Assembly (NCBI GenBank): GCA_021927905.1
Contig: BLLK01000023.1
Location: 1,260,148-1,324,147 of the forward strand
DNA: 64,000 bases
Direction: 5' to 3'
Source of the DNA: Chaetoceros tenuissimus
Taxonomy: Eukaryota > Bacillariophyta > Thalassiosirophyceae > Chaetocerotales > Chaetocerotaceae
Position 1 is the stretch's first letter, and every line of letters starts with the position of its first letter. Shown here piece by piece: positions 8,449-20,500 of the stretch. The position numbers were made by a program, and so were the translations under genes. The notes under the pieces were generated by a model, which saw only the letters and a list, made by a program, of their open reading frames with translations, was not told the DNA's origin and ran no database searches.

Positions 8449-10521
8449 ATGCTCGATAACTTGATCAAAGTGAATCTATTGCAGCCTGTCCGTCAATTCA
8501 TTGGTGCTGGTCAATCTACAGGTCAGACGAACAATAAACGACAAAAAGTTGAAGAAGTTCAAAATCTAGAAATTGTATTCAATCAAAGCAACACGAAGAA
8601 CAGTACAAACATGACTGATAACAAACAGGAAAGCTTTGTTGACTCACCACCTTCTTCACCTAAACTTGCATCTGTAAATGAATCGGAACAAGAAGCTTCT
8701 GCAGACAAGAATATGGAGACTATTGACTTGGCTGTTACTCCTCCTGGTACAAGGTCTTTTCGTACCATGGCTTCCTTCTATTCGTCTACAGAAATCACAG
8801 CTCATGATCTACAACTCAAATTGTTAGAGAAAGGACACATTATTCCTGTAGACGTTACTCTGTCTCATTTTGCAGCGGCAGATGATGATAACTCCAAGAC
8901 TTTGGCTCCTCAAGAATTATCCGACTACCTTGATCGTGTTGCAGGACGTAGATGTGGAGCTGATATGGCAAACTTTCTCTGTAGTGATCCATACTTTTGG
9001 AAGGGTGTATGGTATACTGTAGCAGGTGCTCTGCTTACCGTAGGATCCTTTGCTACTCTAGACAAAACTACAGATAAACAGGTTGACCTAGCTTCTTCTC
9101 TGTTATATGCCTGTGTTTCCTTTTACTTTGTCGTCACATATCCATGGAACTTATTTCAAAATGAACGTAATGATGAAGAAACCATGTTTGAATTGCGTGA
9201 ATCGGTAGATCGTCATGCGAGACAGTTTGCTATTTCCAACTCTAAAGATCGTAGAGGATCACTTGTTGATTACAAAGATGCAAAAGATGATTTGATTGAA
9301 TATGTCAAGAGTCTCGTCTTTCAAACGGATAAAAAGAATGATACCCTCTCCGCGCAACAAGTGGATGTTGATCTTAGACAAAAGATTAATGGGTTGCAAT
9401 ATGCATTTGATCACATGTCGGATGAGAATAAACGTGTCGTCAAGTTGAATCAATCACTTTTAATATCCAACAAGAACCTCATGTATCAGCCAGATGCTTA
9501 CAGACTCATTTCATACCTTGCACATGAAGTCTTTGGGGATAAAACTGCTCTCACAGAACGCGACATTGAACTATTTATTCTCAAGGAAATCAAGACTTCG
9601 GCTTGTTCTAGATTCATCAAAAAGATCTTTCAACGTCTTGATGCTATTGGTGATCATGAGATTTCCCTAGAGGAACTTCATTCCTTCATGCATCAAATTA
9701 ACTTGGAGGAAAAGAAGAAGAAGTCATACAGTAGCACTCTTCAGGATGCAATTAATGCAATCTTGACGCAAATTGCGGAAATCACTTGGGTCATGTCCGT
9801 TTGTTTCTTTGTCGCATACTTGATCAAGAGTCTCAAGGTTATTCTTTACATGCGTGATAAGACCAAGCTTTACATTGGAGCTATTGATGCAAGTGCTGTG
9901 TCAGGTTGGCTCAAGATTTTAGGTACTATGGAATTCATTACTTACTCTGTGAACCATATTCAGCATGAGTACGATGAACAGAGACGAGCTAGGGCGGTTC
10001 TCAAGCACTTTCTTTATACATTCTATATGAAGGATGTGTACAATACCTACAATTCCGAATCTTCATATTTGAAAAAGTTTCATGAAGACAAGTTAGACAA
10101 GACTAGTCTTCGAGCTTTGTTTGATGAATCCTCCATCTTTTTGCCAGGACATCTTTTTGATCACATCTTTCACGAGATTGATGATAATCACGATGGGTTT
10201 ATTCAAAAAGAGGAGTTGGAGCGGTACCTTGACCAAAAAATTCATCCAAAGAGGGATGTATTTGTAATGTGTCTTCAGAATTTTGGTTTCTGGGCTAGTA
10301 CAAGTTTGTTCCTTGGTAGTATTTTCTACTTAGTGAGTTACTACATGGATGATTACAGCACAGGAAAGGAAATTACAGACCAAATAGGATCTGTATTGCA
10401 TTTGTTTGGGGGGGTGACTTTGGTCAATAAAGCCTACACTCATCAACTTGAGTTTATACACTATGCTGCACATTTACGAGATGTCATTGGAGAATTGAAG
10501 GCAGAATCGGAAAGGGTTTGA
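8449..10521 (+). CDS. EF-hand multi-pass membrane protein, family unknown
   Basis: 690 residues, no intron needed. A Ser/Glu-rich N-terminal ~110 residues is followed by three EF-hand-like segments: residues 145-156 (DDDNSKTLAPQE), a degenerate one about 396-414 (LDAIGDHEISLEELHSF), and a canonical calcium loop 578-589 (DDNHDGFIQKEE; D578, N580, D582, G583, I585, E589). Hydrophobic segments are near 187-203, 213-233, 444-467 and 611-632, so it is an integral membrane protein with EF-hands between its segments. No channel filter or transporter motif is evident. I infer a calcium-responsive membrane protein; I do not recognise the family. ATG 8449 is the first in the ORF. Confidence 0.75.
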   Translation: MLDNLIKVNLLQPVRQFIGAGQSTGQTNNKRQKVEEVQNLEIVFNQSNTKNSTNMTDNKQESFVDSPPSSPKLASVNESEQEASADKNMETIDLAVTPPGTRSFRTMASFYSSTEITAHDLQLKLLEKGHIIPVDVTLSHFAAADDDNSKTLAPQELSDYLDRVAGRRCGADMANFLCSDPYFWKGVWYTVAGALLTVGSFATLDKTTDKQVDLASSLLYACVSFYFVVTYPWNLFQNERNDEETMFELRESVDRHARQFAISNSKDRRGSLVDYKDAKDDLIEYVKSLVFQTDKKNDTLSAQQVDVDLRQKINGLQYAFDHMSDENKRVVKLNQSLLISNKNLMYQPDAYRLISYLAHEVFGDKTALTERDIELFILKEIKTSACSRFIKKIFQRLDAIGDHEISLEELHSFMHQINLEEKKKKSYSSTLQDAINAILTQIAEITWVMSVCFFVAYLIKSLKVILYMRDKTKLYIGAIDASAVSGWLKILGTMEFITYSVNHIQHEYDEQRRARAVLKHFLYTFYMKDVYNTYNSESSYLKKFHEDKLDKTSLRALFDESSIFLPGHLFDHIFHEIDDNHDGFIQKEELERYLDQKIHPKRDVFVMCLQNFGFWASTSLFLGSIFYLVSYYMDDYSTGKEITDQIGSVLHLFGGVTLVNKAYTHQLEFIHYAAHLRDVIGELKAESERV

Positions 10522-11572
10522 GTGGCTAATAGATAATATTACATGGTAAACAAAACTTATTTTTATAGGACTATTGTAGCAACATACTAAGCTATGGGAT
10601 ATCTTACTGATTACTGTATATCCCTCTTATCTATTACCATACATTGATCTTATAACCAATGCATATCTTTAGGTTTACCCGATATTATTAGAAACTATGG
10701 AAGAAGAAGTTGACATGAAAAAAATGTGCACTGAAATAAACCGTTAAAGAGTGGGTATGAATCGAATCGAATCGAATCTACTCTGAATCCTCTTGAATAA
10801 AGTTCTCTCAAATGAAATCTAACATTGTATCTACGGAGATGAAGACTTATTACAGTATGATACAAATTTTGCATGACTTTATTCTTTATTTATGATTAGT
10901 ATTCAGTAGGTCAAAGTAGGGAAGTAATGTTTCTTCCCCTCTGCCCGTTGAGGATGATGATAGGAAGTTGAGAATAGTCATCGGAGAGTCATTTGTCATT
11001 TTTCGATTATAGTACGTACTTCAATGATTTTCATGCTTCCTAAACATAAGTTAGAGGAAGGCGAAAAAACGAACCCAATTCTGTTCTACTTGTATGCCAT
11101 GTACATTTATGTTTAGAACCAAAAGCCTCCTTTACATCTTGCAAATGAAATTCTTATAGAAAAGTACTATAAAAACATAGCTCTGAGGTGGTTCTGCAAT
11201 CTTCTTCCTTTAACTTGTAGGGAAGGAATGTAGAATGTGACTTTGTACTACGTACGAGTATTTCATACTTTTGCTTCATTATTTATTGGAATTCATATAA
11301 GAGTCATTTATGTATGTCTTATTTATACGTATTTAGCGCAGATGCCTGCCAATTTACCCGAGAATCGGAGAAACTAGTTTTTCTGTCACTTATTTTGGCG
11401 ATTTTGACTGTTAGTTAGTTCGGGTACACGTTTTGCCACGATCAACGGCTCTGCTGTGCTTCCTGCAGAAACACACATAACACATCAAGGTGCACCATTT
11501 TATCACATTGCTGCTACTCAACGCTCCAATAGACAAGTATTGAAGCTCATTCATCATAAAACACAAATTAAC
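10522..11572. other. Intergenic region with a small (GAATC)4 microsatellite
   Basis: About 1 kb without a supportable gene. The only structure noted is four tandem GAATC units at 10759-10778. It presumably includes the promoter of the giant gene starting at 11573. Confidence 0.5.
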
Positions 11573-14500
11573 ATGAAGTTGGCATCGAGCTTTCTCACTG
11601 GAAGCTTGCTGCTTACTTGGAAGGATCAGTCGTTTTTTGCAGCTGCTTCCTCTAGTATTACTGCTAGTACTGCTACCAACTCCTCCTGGGCTCATTTAGA
11701 TCACCATGCTGAGTCCTCATACTTCTCTGCTTCGAACTACACTCCTCCAGATGATATCGATCAATTTGAAGGATACTTTAGTGAAGAAGATGAGTTCATT
11801 CCGCCTTTTGATGAGCCGAATGTACTCACTGCATCTGATATGTTATTGAGCGATCAAGAGGAAGGCAGAGAAAGTCCGAGAAAACTGTCGGCTGCTACTG
11901 CTGCCATTGGAGACTTTTATGCCTTGGACTGCAATGCAAACCTTGCTAGGGAAACCTGTACTAATCTTGATATCCATGGAGATATCACTGGTAACTTAGA
12001 TATTGCCTGCGGTCAGTGTAAAATTTGGAATAATTCTCAAGACGATGTGACTATCGGAGGGGGAATTAACATTTTGGGAAAGCTGCTCTTTCCGACTAAT
12101 CATAAGGTGACTATCAGAACCCAATACGTGATTGTTCAAGGAGAAGTAAGTAAAATATTCTTTTTGTACATATTTCTATGTAAATAATTTCTATGGCTTC
12201 TAACATATCCTTCCTTTTCATCTTTCTTTCCTAGCTTGAGATTACTTCCGATCGAGACATTGCGCCCGAGAATGAGTCAGTTGTATTCACCATTACTGGA
12301 ACAGATAATGTTCTTTTTACGAATGCCATGACTAGTGCACCAAATACTAATGTCTGCCCTAATGGAAGCTGTAACCTAGGTCCCAAGCCTTTTGTGGTGC
12401 TAGGAGGTAAATTGAACATTCGTGGTTTCCCCGATAATTCTTGTAAAACTTGGACTCCGATCAAGAATGTAGAGCTGAAAGTGCCAACTCCGGATCTTGC
12501 AAACTTTGATCAGTATGAAGAACTCCCAGGAAGTGATACTTGCCCTTTGACTGGAACTACTTTTTACCAATCGGACTTTAGCACTGGAATCGCTGGAAAT
12601 CCTGAATGGTCTGCAAGAGGTGGAACTTTATCCATTGCGGATGGAGTCTTGACTGTTTCTGATAGAACTGACCTCGATCATGGACCGACCCTTGATATCT
12701 CCAATAGTCTCTCTTGTTTAGAACCCGACAGAGATTATCTTTTTACAGTAACCATGAGATTCGACAACGCTGAAAGAAATGGTCAGCCTTCTTGGTGTAA
12801 AACTGGTGAAAATTCAGGGGATCATTGGTGGTATTATTGTACTGAAATATTCATTAGAACTAATACCAATGCAAATGGAGGTTTGGCCTGGGTAACAACT
12901 AATCATCGAAGTGGGGACTATGGAGAATGGGTGACCTACACAGGAATCATTAGATTTTCTACGGAGAGACTTAATGTGTCTACTGCTACTTTGCATTTTC
13001 GTCGTTTAGAGCCTGATTCAGATTATAGTATTAAGAACTTTTCCATTAGTTTGCCGAGTCAGGAGTCGTACTATAGTCGGCCTGATGTTTGCGGTCAGTT
13101 AGTTAGAAATGGAGATGCAGAAACTAATGGATTGAATCCGTATCCATTTTCAAGTGTGTTTGGGCAGAGCGACTTAAAAGTACTGGAGGAATCTGGGAAC
13201 CATTACTTTCATCTTTCCAATAGAACTGTTAGTCATTGGTCAGCTACAAGTGTAGATATTCACCTTGATTGTATGAAGGATGCAGGAGTAGAGTATGAAT
13301 TCAGTGCAAAAGTGCGTCTTTTTTCCGAATTTAATCACAAAGTTACCTTTATTTTGAGATTGCAAACCAGTTTGGGCAATTGGCATCACCCTTCTGTGGC
13401 TAATTGTCCTCTGCAAAAGTACGCAGATGGATTTGTACTTTGTAGAGGAACGTTTATGGTAGATGAGAATATGGCGGATGCAACGCAAATGCAGCTACGT
13501 TTCTATGACAATAGTCAAGAAGGCAATCGATATGATATCGATATTGATGATGTTTCCATTACTCGCAAAAGAGGATTCGTGGATAAGGTTATTGTATCTC
13601 AAAGCGATGCAACTTGTTGGGGAAATGGTGCGACTGTTGAATTTGGTACTTCTGTTTATTTTAGTTATTCATGGCAGAAATTGAAGAATACTTTCACCAC
13701 AGGTAAGGCTTTATTTAGTGTCTCATTGTCACATCTTATACCATCCACACCTTGAAGCTCATGATATCTGCTTAAAGAAATCGAAAGTTCTACTGCAATT
13801 GAAAATGGGGATCTGGCTTTGCTGCTTAGCAAAGCCCCAAGTATTCCAATCCTATCTCAGGCTGACTCTATCACGCAAGCTGGAAGAGTTGCTCTTGTTT
13901 CTAGAAATGTAAAGATTGGGGGAGACTTAGACGAATGGGATGCTAATCGAGGTGCTTATCTACAAGTGCTACATACTATCAACCAAGTCCAACATCTATC
14001 TGGGGTTGAGTTCAAATACATGGGACGTTTCGGTCAAGATGATAGGTACGTCTTTTGCTAGATTTCTTTTCATTTTCTACTTCATTTACTAATCATCATT
14101 TGAATCATAGATTTCCGATTCAAATCCAATATTCAGGCGACATTACAGGCAGTATCGTATCAAAGAACTCCATTTACAAATCAACACAGAGATGCATTGT
14201 CATTGATGGCAGTTCAAACATTGCCTTATCTGAGAATGTTGCTACTGATTACGTAGGAAAATGTTATTATTTCGGCCACAATGCAACAGACAACTCTATT
14301 GTGAGTAACTATGCTAGCTATGGTTATGGAAAGCATCACGGCCTAGGAGGCGATAATCGAGCTGCAGGATTTAGACAGTACAATGGTCCGAACATATTTG
14401 ATGGAAATGTAGCTGTTGGAAATGATCATTACGGCTTCAAGCTCACTCAAGCTCATAGGTTGCAGGAGAATGGAAGTAATGATTCCACAGATGCAAGATG

Positions 14501-17500
14501 GTTTCAATACGGGGAATTCAAGAATAATATTGCCGCAGGCAACGGTCACTCTGGATTCATCTTTGAGTCAAACTTTCAACCTGAGAGAGTAACTTTTGAT
14601 AACTTGCTGGCTTATAATAATAGATACTATGGTAAGAATTGTACATCTTCTATGGGATTTATGAAATGACAACGCAAAGTATCATGCTCACACTTTTCTT
14701 CACTTAAAAGGCATTTATTTCTGGGATGTTCGAAGAGTTTCTATTACAAATAGCGAATGTATTGGAAATGGGTACGGAATTTCGATGAGGCGAAGTGATG
14801 AGATGGAAGTAAACGACACTATCATTCGTGGTATTACCTCAACTAGAAAGGAAGAAATCAACCTTGCAACGTACGATTCTCCGTGTATCTCTTCTGGTTG
14901 GCCTGCTCCAATCGGGTTCAGAATGAATAATTGGATACATAGATTCAATGGGCATCATGGAGAAACTACTCCTAATCTTGGATTAAAAATGACCAATGTT
15001 CAGTTCACTGACTTTGACCATGACGATGAGTGCTCCGACAGTGTAGCGGTAGGTTTCCGAGCTGCGCAACTCAGTGATCCTGATGTCAATGATGGACATT
15101 TTAATTATGTATCCTCCTTTGATAATGTTGATTTAGGACCAACGTTGATCGACATGGCATCTGCGAAACTTGGAGGTTTACAAGATATTGTGATTATTGA
15201 TCCAAATGGTTCTTCTGACCCATCAGGATCTTCCAATTCTGCTTCTGTTTTTATGTCTGATAGAAATGAGCTCAAAACTTTCCTTACAAGTTCAGACTGT
15301 ACTTCTTACGATGATATTGGTATGGCGTATTGCAAGAATTCTTGTCTTCGGGGTGTCACCCTTCTTGTAGATCAGATGGAAACCAAAGGTGTTGATATGA
15401 AGATCACTCGAAAGTCTGATGGAAAATCCACTTATGGTGAGTACTTTGGAAATTGTTTATTGTCGCAGGTTTGATACTTTCGATTTCTAACATGCTTTGG
15501 TTTGATTTGATCCCTTAGGTCTTCAATTCTATGGATATGATGAACCTGAGTTTTTCAATAATACCATTTACGATAGCCATGCTAGAAAATTTTCTATCCC
15601 TCTTCCTGCCGGGCAGTATTCCATTCAATTCGAAAGTGACGGAGAGCCAGTATGGCCGAGATATGTTTCAGAACGTTGGGAAGGAATTCCAAACTGTAGC
15701 AATCATGCCAATGGACCAGACATTTCTCTCGTTGAACCACCTCTACTTGAAGACGAGTGTAGCCAGCTTGTGAGAAATCAAGGCATGGAATTAGGTATGA
15801 GATTTTGGCAGCATCCAGACTGGCGCGGTAGCGGCGGAGGTTACTTTGAGTTACTAGAAAATGAAGGACGAGATAATTCCTCTGCCTTAAAGTTCGCAAG
15901 AAGAAGCTCGAGTGGAGATGGAATTGGTCAGAACTTAGGTACGTGAAATATTTTGATGTCTCTGGTTCTTTGAATAAACCAAATTCTCACTTATCATTTC
16001 TATTTGTCGACATAGATACAAGATGCTTCAATTCAAATCTTGATGAATACTTTGAAGTTTCAGTTTGGTACAAATCCCTAACTAGTAATGGACAACATGT
16101 CTGCGATCCTTTTGACGGTTCAGACCTGAACAGGTGTCCAATTGCTACATTGAAGTCAGCATACTATGCTGATGAAACAAAGGAAGGACTGACTTGGAAC
16201 TATGAGACTGTAGCAAGAACTGTGGTTCCAATCAGTACTAATGGATACTCTTTGACTCACGGAGTTGTAAAGGTCAATCAAAGGAGATCTGAATTAATTC
16301 GGGCATGGATGTACTTGCAACATGTACATAGTAGCTATGATATGATTATTGATTCCTTTACCGTGGAAAAGCTAGAGAAAATGTGCAGTGAAGATAATTT
16401 TATCAGGAATGGAAACTTCGATTCCTATTCCAAATTTTGGAGATCCTGGCCTGATTGGGACTGGCAAAATGTTGAATACTCCATAGTGAATAATGCTATT
16501 GAAATATCCAATAAGCAGAATGCAGATCGTGGTTTGGAGCAACTCTTGTACATTGATACGGACTGTATTAAGAAGGGAGATAGATTCATAGTACAAGCAG
16601 ACTTTCAAATGATTTCAAAAGCTGATAATTCTATTGTCAGGTGCCATTCTAATCATACACTCGCAAGCTGCGGAGAAGTTAGAATTTCTAGTTCTGACGC
16701 TATTGATTGGAGCTGGGTAGTTGTGTCCAATGCTGTATTATTTGCCGACGATGCATGGGCTGATTGGAATCATTATGCAGGTATTTATACAGCGACTGAG
16801 AGAGACGCGAGACATGTGTCCATGAGTTTAATTTTGGGCAGAAATACTCATAATGACGCTCGGGTAATTTTTGACAATGTTCGTATGCAGAGATTGCCTC
16901 GTAACTCCTGTAATGATATGTTACAGAATGGTAATTTCGAGTTTGCAGATACTTCTTTCTGGCGACAAAATCATGGAGGAGAGCGCTTTGTGATGGCTGC
17001 TGACTCAAAGAATGGAGAGTATTCTTTGCATTATAAGCAGCTAGATATACACAATTGGAATTACGTCTACCAAAATCTGGACACTGGCTGCTTTGCAGAA
17101 GGACAGCGCTTCGGAATCTCTGCTCTATTTAAAATGGCAAATGCTACCACTAATGAACCAATTGCATGTGATATAAGCTCGACGTGGGGAGACAATATTT
17201 GTCCGTATGTGTATCTTCGAGGTAAGTTTGGATTAGAAAGTGTATTTGCTCATCTTGCATCTTTGAAAATGGAAAAAGACTGATTCTTTTCTTCTTCATG
17301 GACGCAGGTGATGGTTGTACTGTAGATGGCAATATTCAAACAATTGAACTTACTTTGATGAATCAACATGACTTCGATGGCGATGTAGGTTGGGTTGCAA
17401 ATCAATTCAATCCTTATTATAGAGACATCACTATTGATGCGAATTTTGCAACATGTACTACCATTTCTGTAGGATTAGGTCGCCAGACTCCTCCTGGAAA

Positions 17501-20500
17501 GTCTGTTTTAATTGACGAGATTTCCTTTGGACATCTTTCTACTCTTTCCCCTACAGTAAGTTGTTTAATCGTTGAGAAGCATCTTCACCATTCCAAATAA
17601 TACCATTCACTCATATTAACCTCGTTCTTCTAGGCTACCCCAACCTTTCATCCTACAACAGCTGCTCCAGTAGTAACTACGGCTGCTCCTGTAATGGCTT
17701 CGGCTTCACCCAGTAGTAATACTGAGCTTCAGTGTCCATCAGAAGGTTCCTCAATTGAAGTTACCGAGCAATCGTTTAGAATTTCACAGGCAAGTTCTAA
17801 CACTGTTTGCACTCTCACAAAGGTTACGGAGGTTAATGGGGAAATCATAAGAACAATTCCTCTTGCGAGATCTTATGATACTCACCCATGGGAAAGATCT
17901 GGAAGTAGTGTGGCTCAAAAGTATTTCAGTAAGGAAATAGAATGCTATGATAGTTACTTTTGCCAGATAAATTTGCCTGTTGTAGGCACAGGGGAAAGTT
18001 ACCGCCTTTCATCTTATCAATATTCTGTTTCGGAGGAAGTTGAGATGGCTAGATTTCTTGAGACCGCAACTTATGGAGTGACGAGACAGGAGCTGTCTTC
18101 ACTTACCGATGCTGTGAGTAATAATGGTGGGCATAGATTTGAAGCAATCGTCGATTGGTTCAAAGATCAGATTATTACTCCTGCTACGAGAAAAGTACTG
18201 GAGAGAACGAGTAAATGAAAGAATTCCAACAAGTCAAAGAGCAGGTTTACCTGACCATCCATGTGATCAATACTCTAGGTGGAGAACTTTCTCTTTCGGT
18301 AAGTTTTATTTTCGCTTGATGGAGTACAAGGAGAATCATTGCCATAATTCTACACCTCACAACGATAAAATCTCTAACCCGAACACCATTAAAAGTCAAT
18401 AATGAGCGTATGTGGTTTTTGCCTAGGAAAGACATTACAGTTCAAGGAACTGGACCTTACAATATCTATTACAACGATGAGTTCAGAACTCGTGTACAAG
18501 ATATTACATGGACCGGCAAACCAGTTGGGTTTATATTTGATCCAAACTATGCTTATGAAGTTTGCAATCAAGGAATTGGGGAGAGTGTCAATGGTGCTTT
18601 CCATATTCAATTAAATGATACTTGTGTGAATATAGGCAATCCTGCTATTAACCTCGACGGCGCTGAAAGCTCAGCCAACTACATTGTTGATATCGATGTT
18701 TCGAATCTCGAAGCTACTGACTTCATTGCTACTACTGAAGGTCAAATGTTGATGCTAAAGAATGCTTTGTCTTCTCAGGTGTGCAACAGTATCCCTGATG
18801 TACCTCAAATGGAAGATCAATTGATATTTGGAAAAGTCTCAGATGGAACTTGGCTTGTTTTTGACAGTCGTCTAACTTTTGATGACAATGACATCTCGTC
18901 TCCAATGTCAGATGGAGGGAAAGGAAATCAAGTAGCGGGAGGCGTCCAATGCTCAAATGTTCCTCGTAATTTCCTGAATGAAGATACATGCCAGGTAAGG
19001 AAATATAGGAAGACTATTCACTTGCTTCTTTCCACTTTCTAAATACTGTTTTCTTCTTTCAGGTTTCCACAAATGCTTGTAGGCCAGCTTCAACATCTTC
19101 TGCAGTGTCTGTCACGCTAGACGCAACTACTATCTCAGAGCTTAATACTTTGGTCCCAGACCGATACACTTATGAAATTCGGGGAGTTTCTGTCGTTGAT
19201 ATGAATAGTATGACTTTATTCCCTGAAAAGCTTCCACATCCTTGCACACCTAATCTGCGTTCTAGATGGGAACCAATATCAACAACTGCATGTGAGAATC
19301 CTACTGAGCTTCAAGATGAAACCTCTGATGCCCTTACTACATTATTACTTGCCAGTGGCGATGAGAATCCGTACATTACTGATATCTACTTTCCTGAATC
19401 TGGAATGATGTGCAATAGTACTGATACAGAAACGGAAATTGAAATCGACGTCTTGAATGTAGATGATGGTACGACAACCTGCTACAAACGAGTACATCCA
19501 GACTATAGGAGCGTTTACGAACTTTCTTATTGGGTCGAGAATCATCCAGGTGGTGCTTATGCCATTACTAAATGGTCTGCAAATAATGGAACTACACTTG
19601 TTTTCCCAAATCTAAGTACTACAAGACCTCACCCTATGTCTCGATGGGAGGAGAATAAGCAGAGGTTTGCATACGTTGGCAGGTTTGGAGACCGTATCTT
19701 TGTTCCACGTGACTTGCCTTATGAGCTTCGAACAGAAGAAGTTACAAACTATTACAATCCTCCCAATGAGAATGATAATGCTGTATTAGTCTGCGGATCT
19801 TATAATGAAGTTGCAAATGTCAAGTCGAATGAGTTCACATTTGGTATACACGACGGTTATAGTGTTCCAGGTGCTAGTTGGGATGGCGAAGATAAAGTGA
19901 ATGTGTGGTATGCCATGGCATTAGAAGCTCCGGATCAGTTGAGGTAAGTTAGAAAGCTTAGATGCACATCTTCTTTGAGATACGCTTGAAATGAAATTGA
20001 TACAATCTAACATATCCAACAGGCAACGTATTGCTTGGAGTCTTGCTCAAATTCTTGTAGTGGTCACAGATGCAATTGGTAAGAAAGCCTTGAATGAATT
20101 CTTTGATATTCGCTTTCATTCAGTTCTTACATATCTCACTTATCAAACAGATGACGGGGTACGATACTCCGAGTGGTTTATTTCATACTACGATATCTTT
20201 GTTCGAAATGCGTTCACAAATTATAGACAGATTTTGAAAGAGATTAGCTTTAACCCTTTGATGGCAGAGCATCTTTCTTTCCTTCGATCTCGGAGTTCAG
20301 CATTCCTTTGGGAAGAGTATGAAATTAAATCACAAGCGGACGAGAACTATGCAAGAGAAATCATGCAACTGTTCTCGATCGGACTAAGCAAGCTCAACAT
20401 TGACGGGACATTGCTCCTAGATGAAGATGGAAACTCACAGCTGTCTTACACTAATGATGATATTGAGTCGTTTGCAAGAGCTTGGACAGGTTTTGACTTA

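Noticed and set aside
11456-11572. Upstream non-ATG or in-frame extension of the giant gene
   Set aside because: Starting at ATG 11573 gives a hydrophobic signal-like N-terminus; the extension (HITHQGAPFYHIAATQ) has no such feature.
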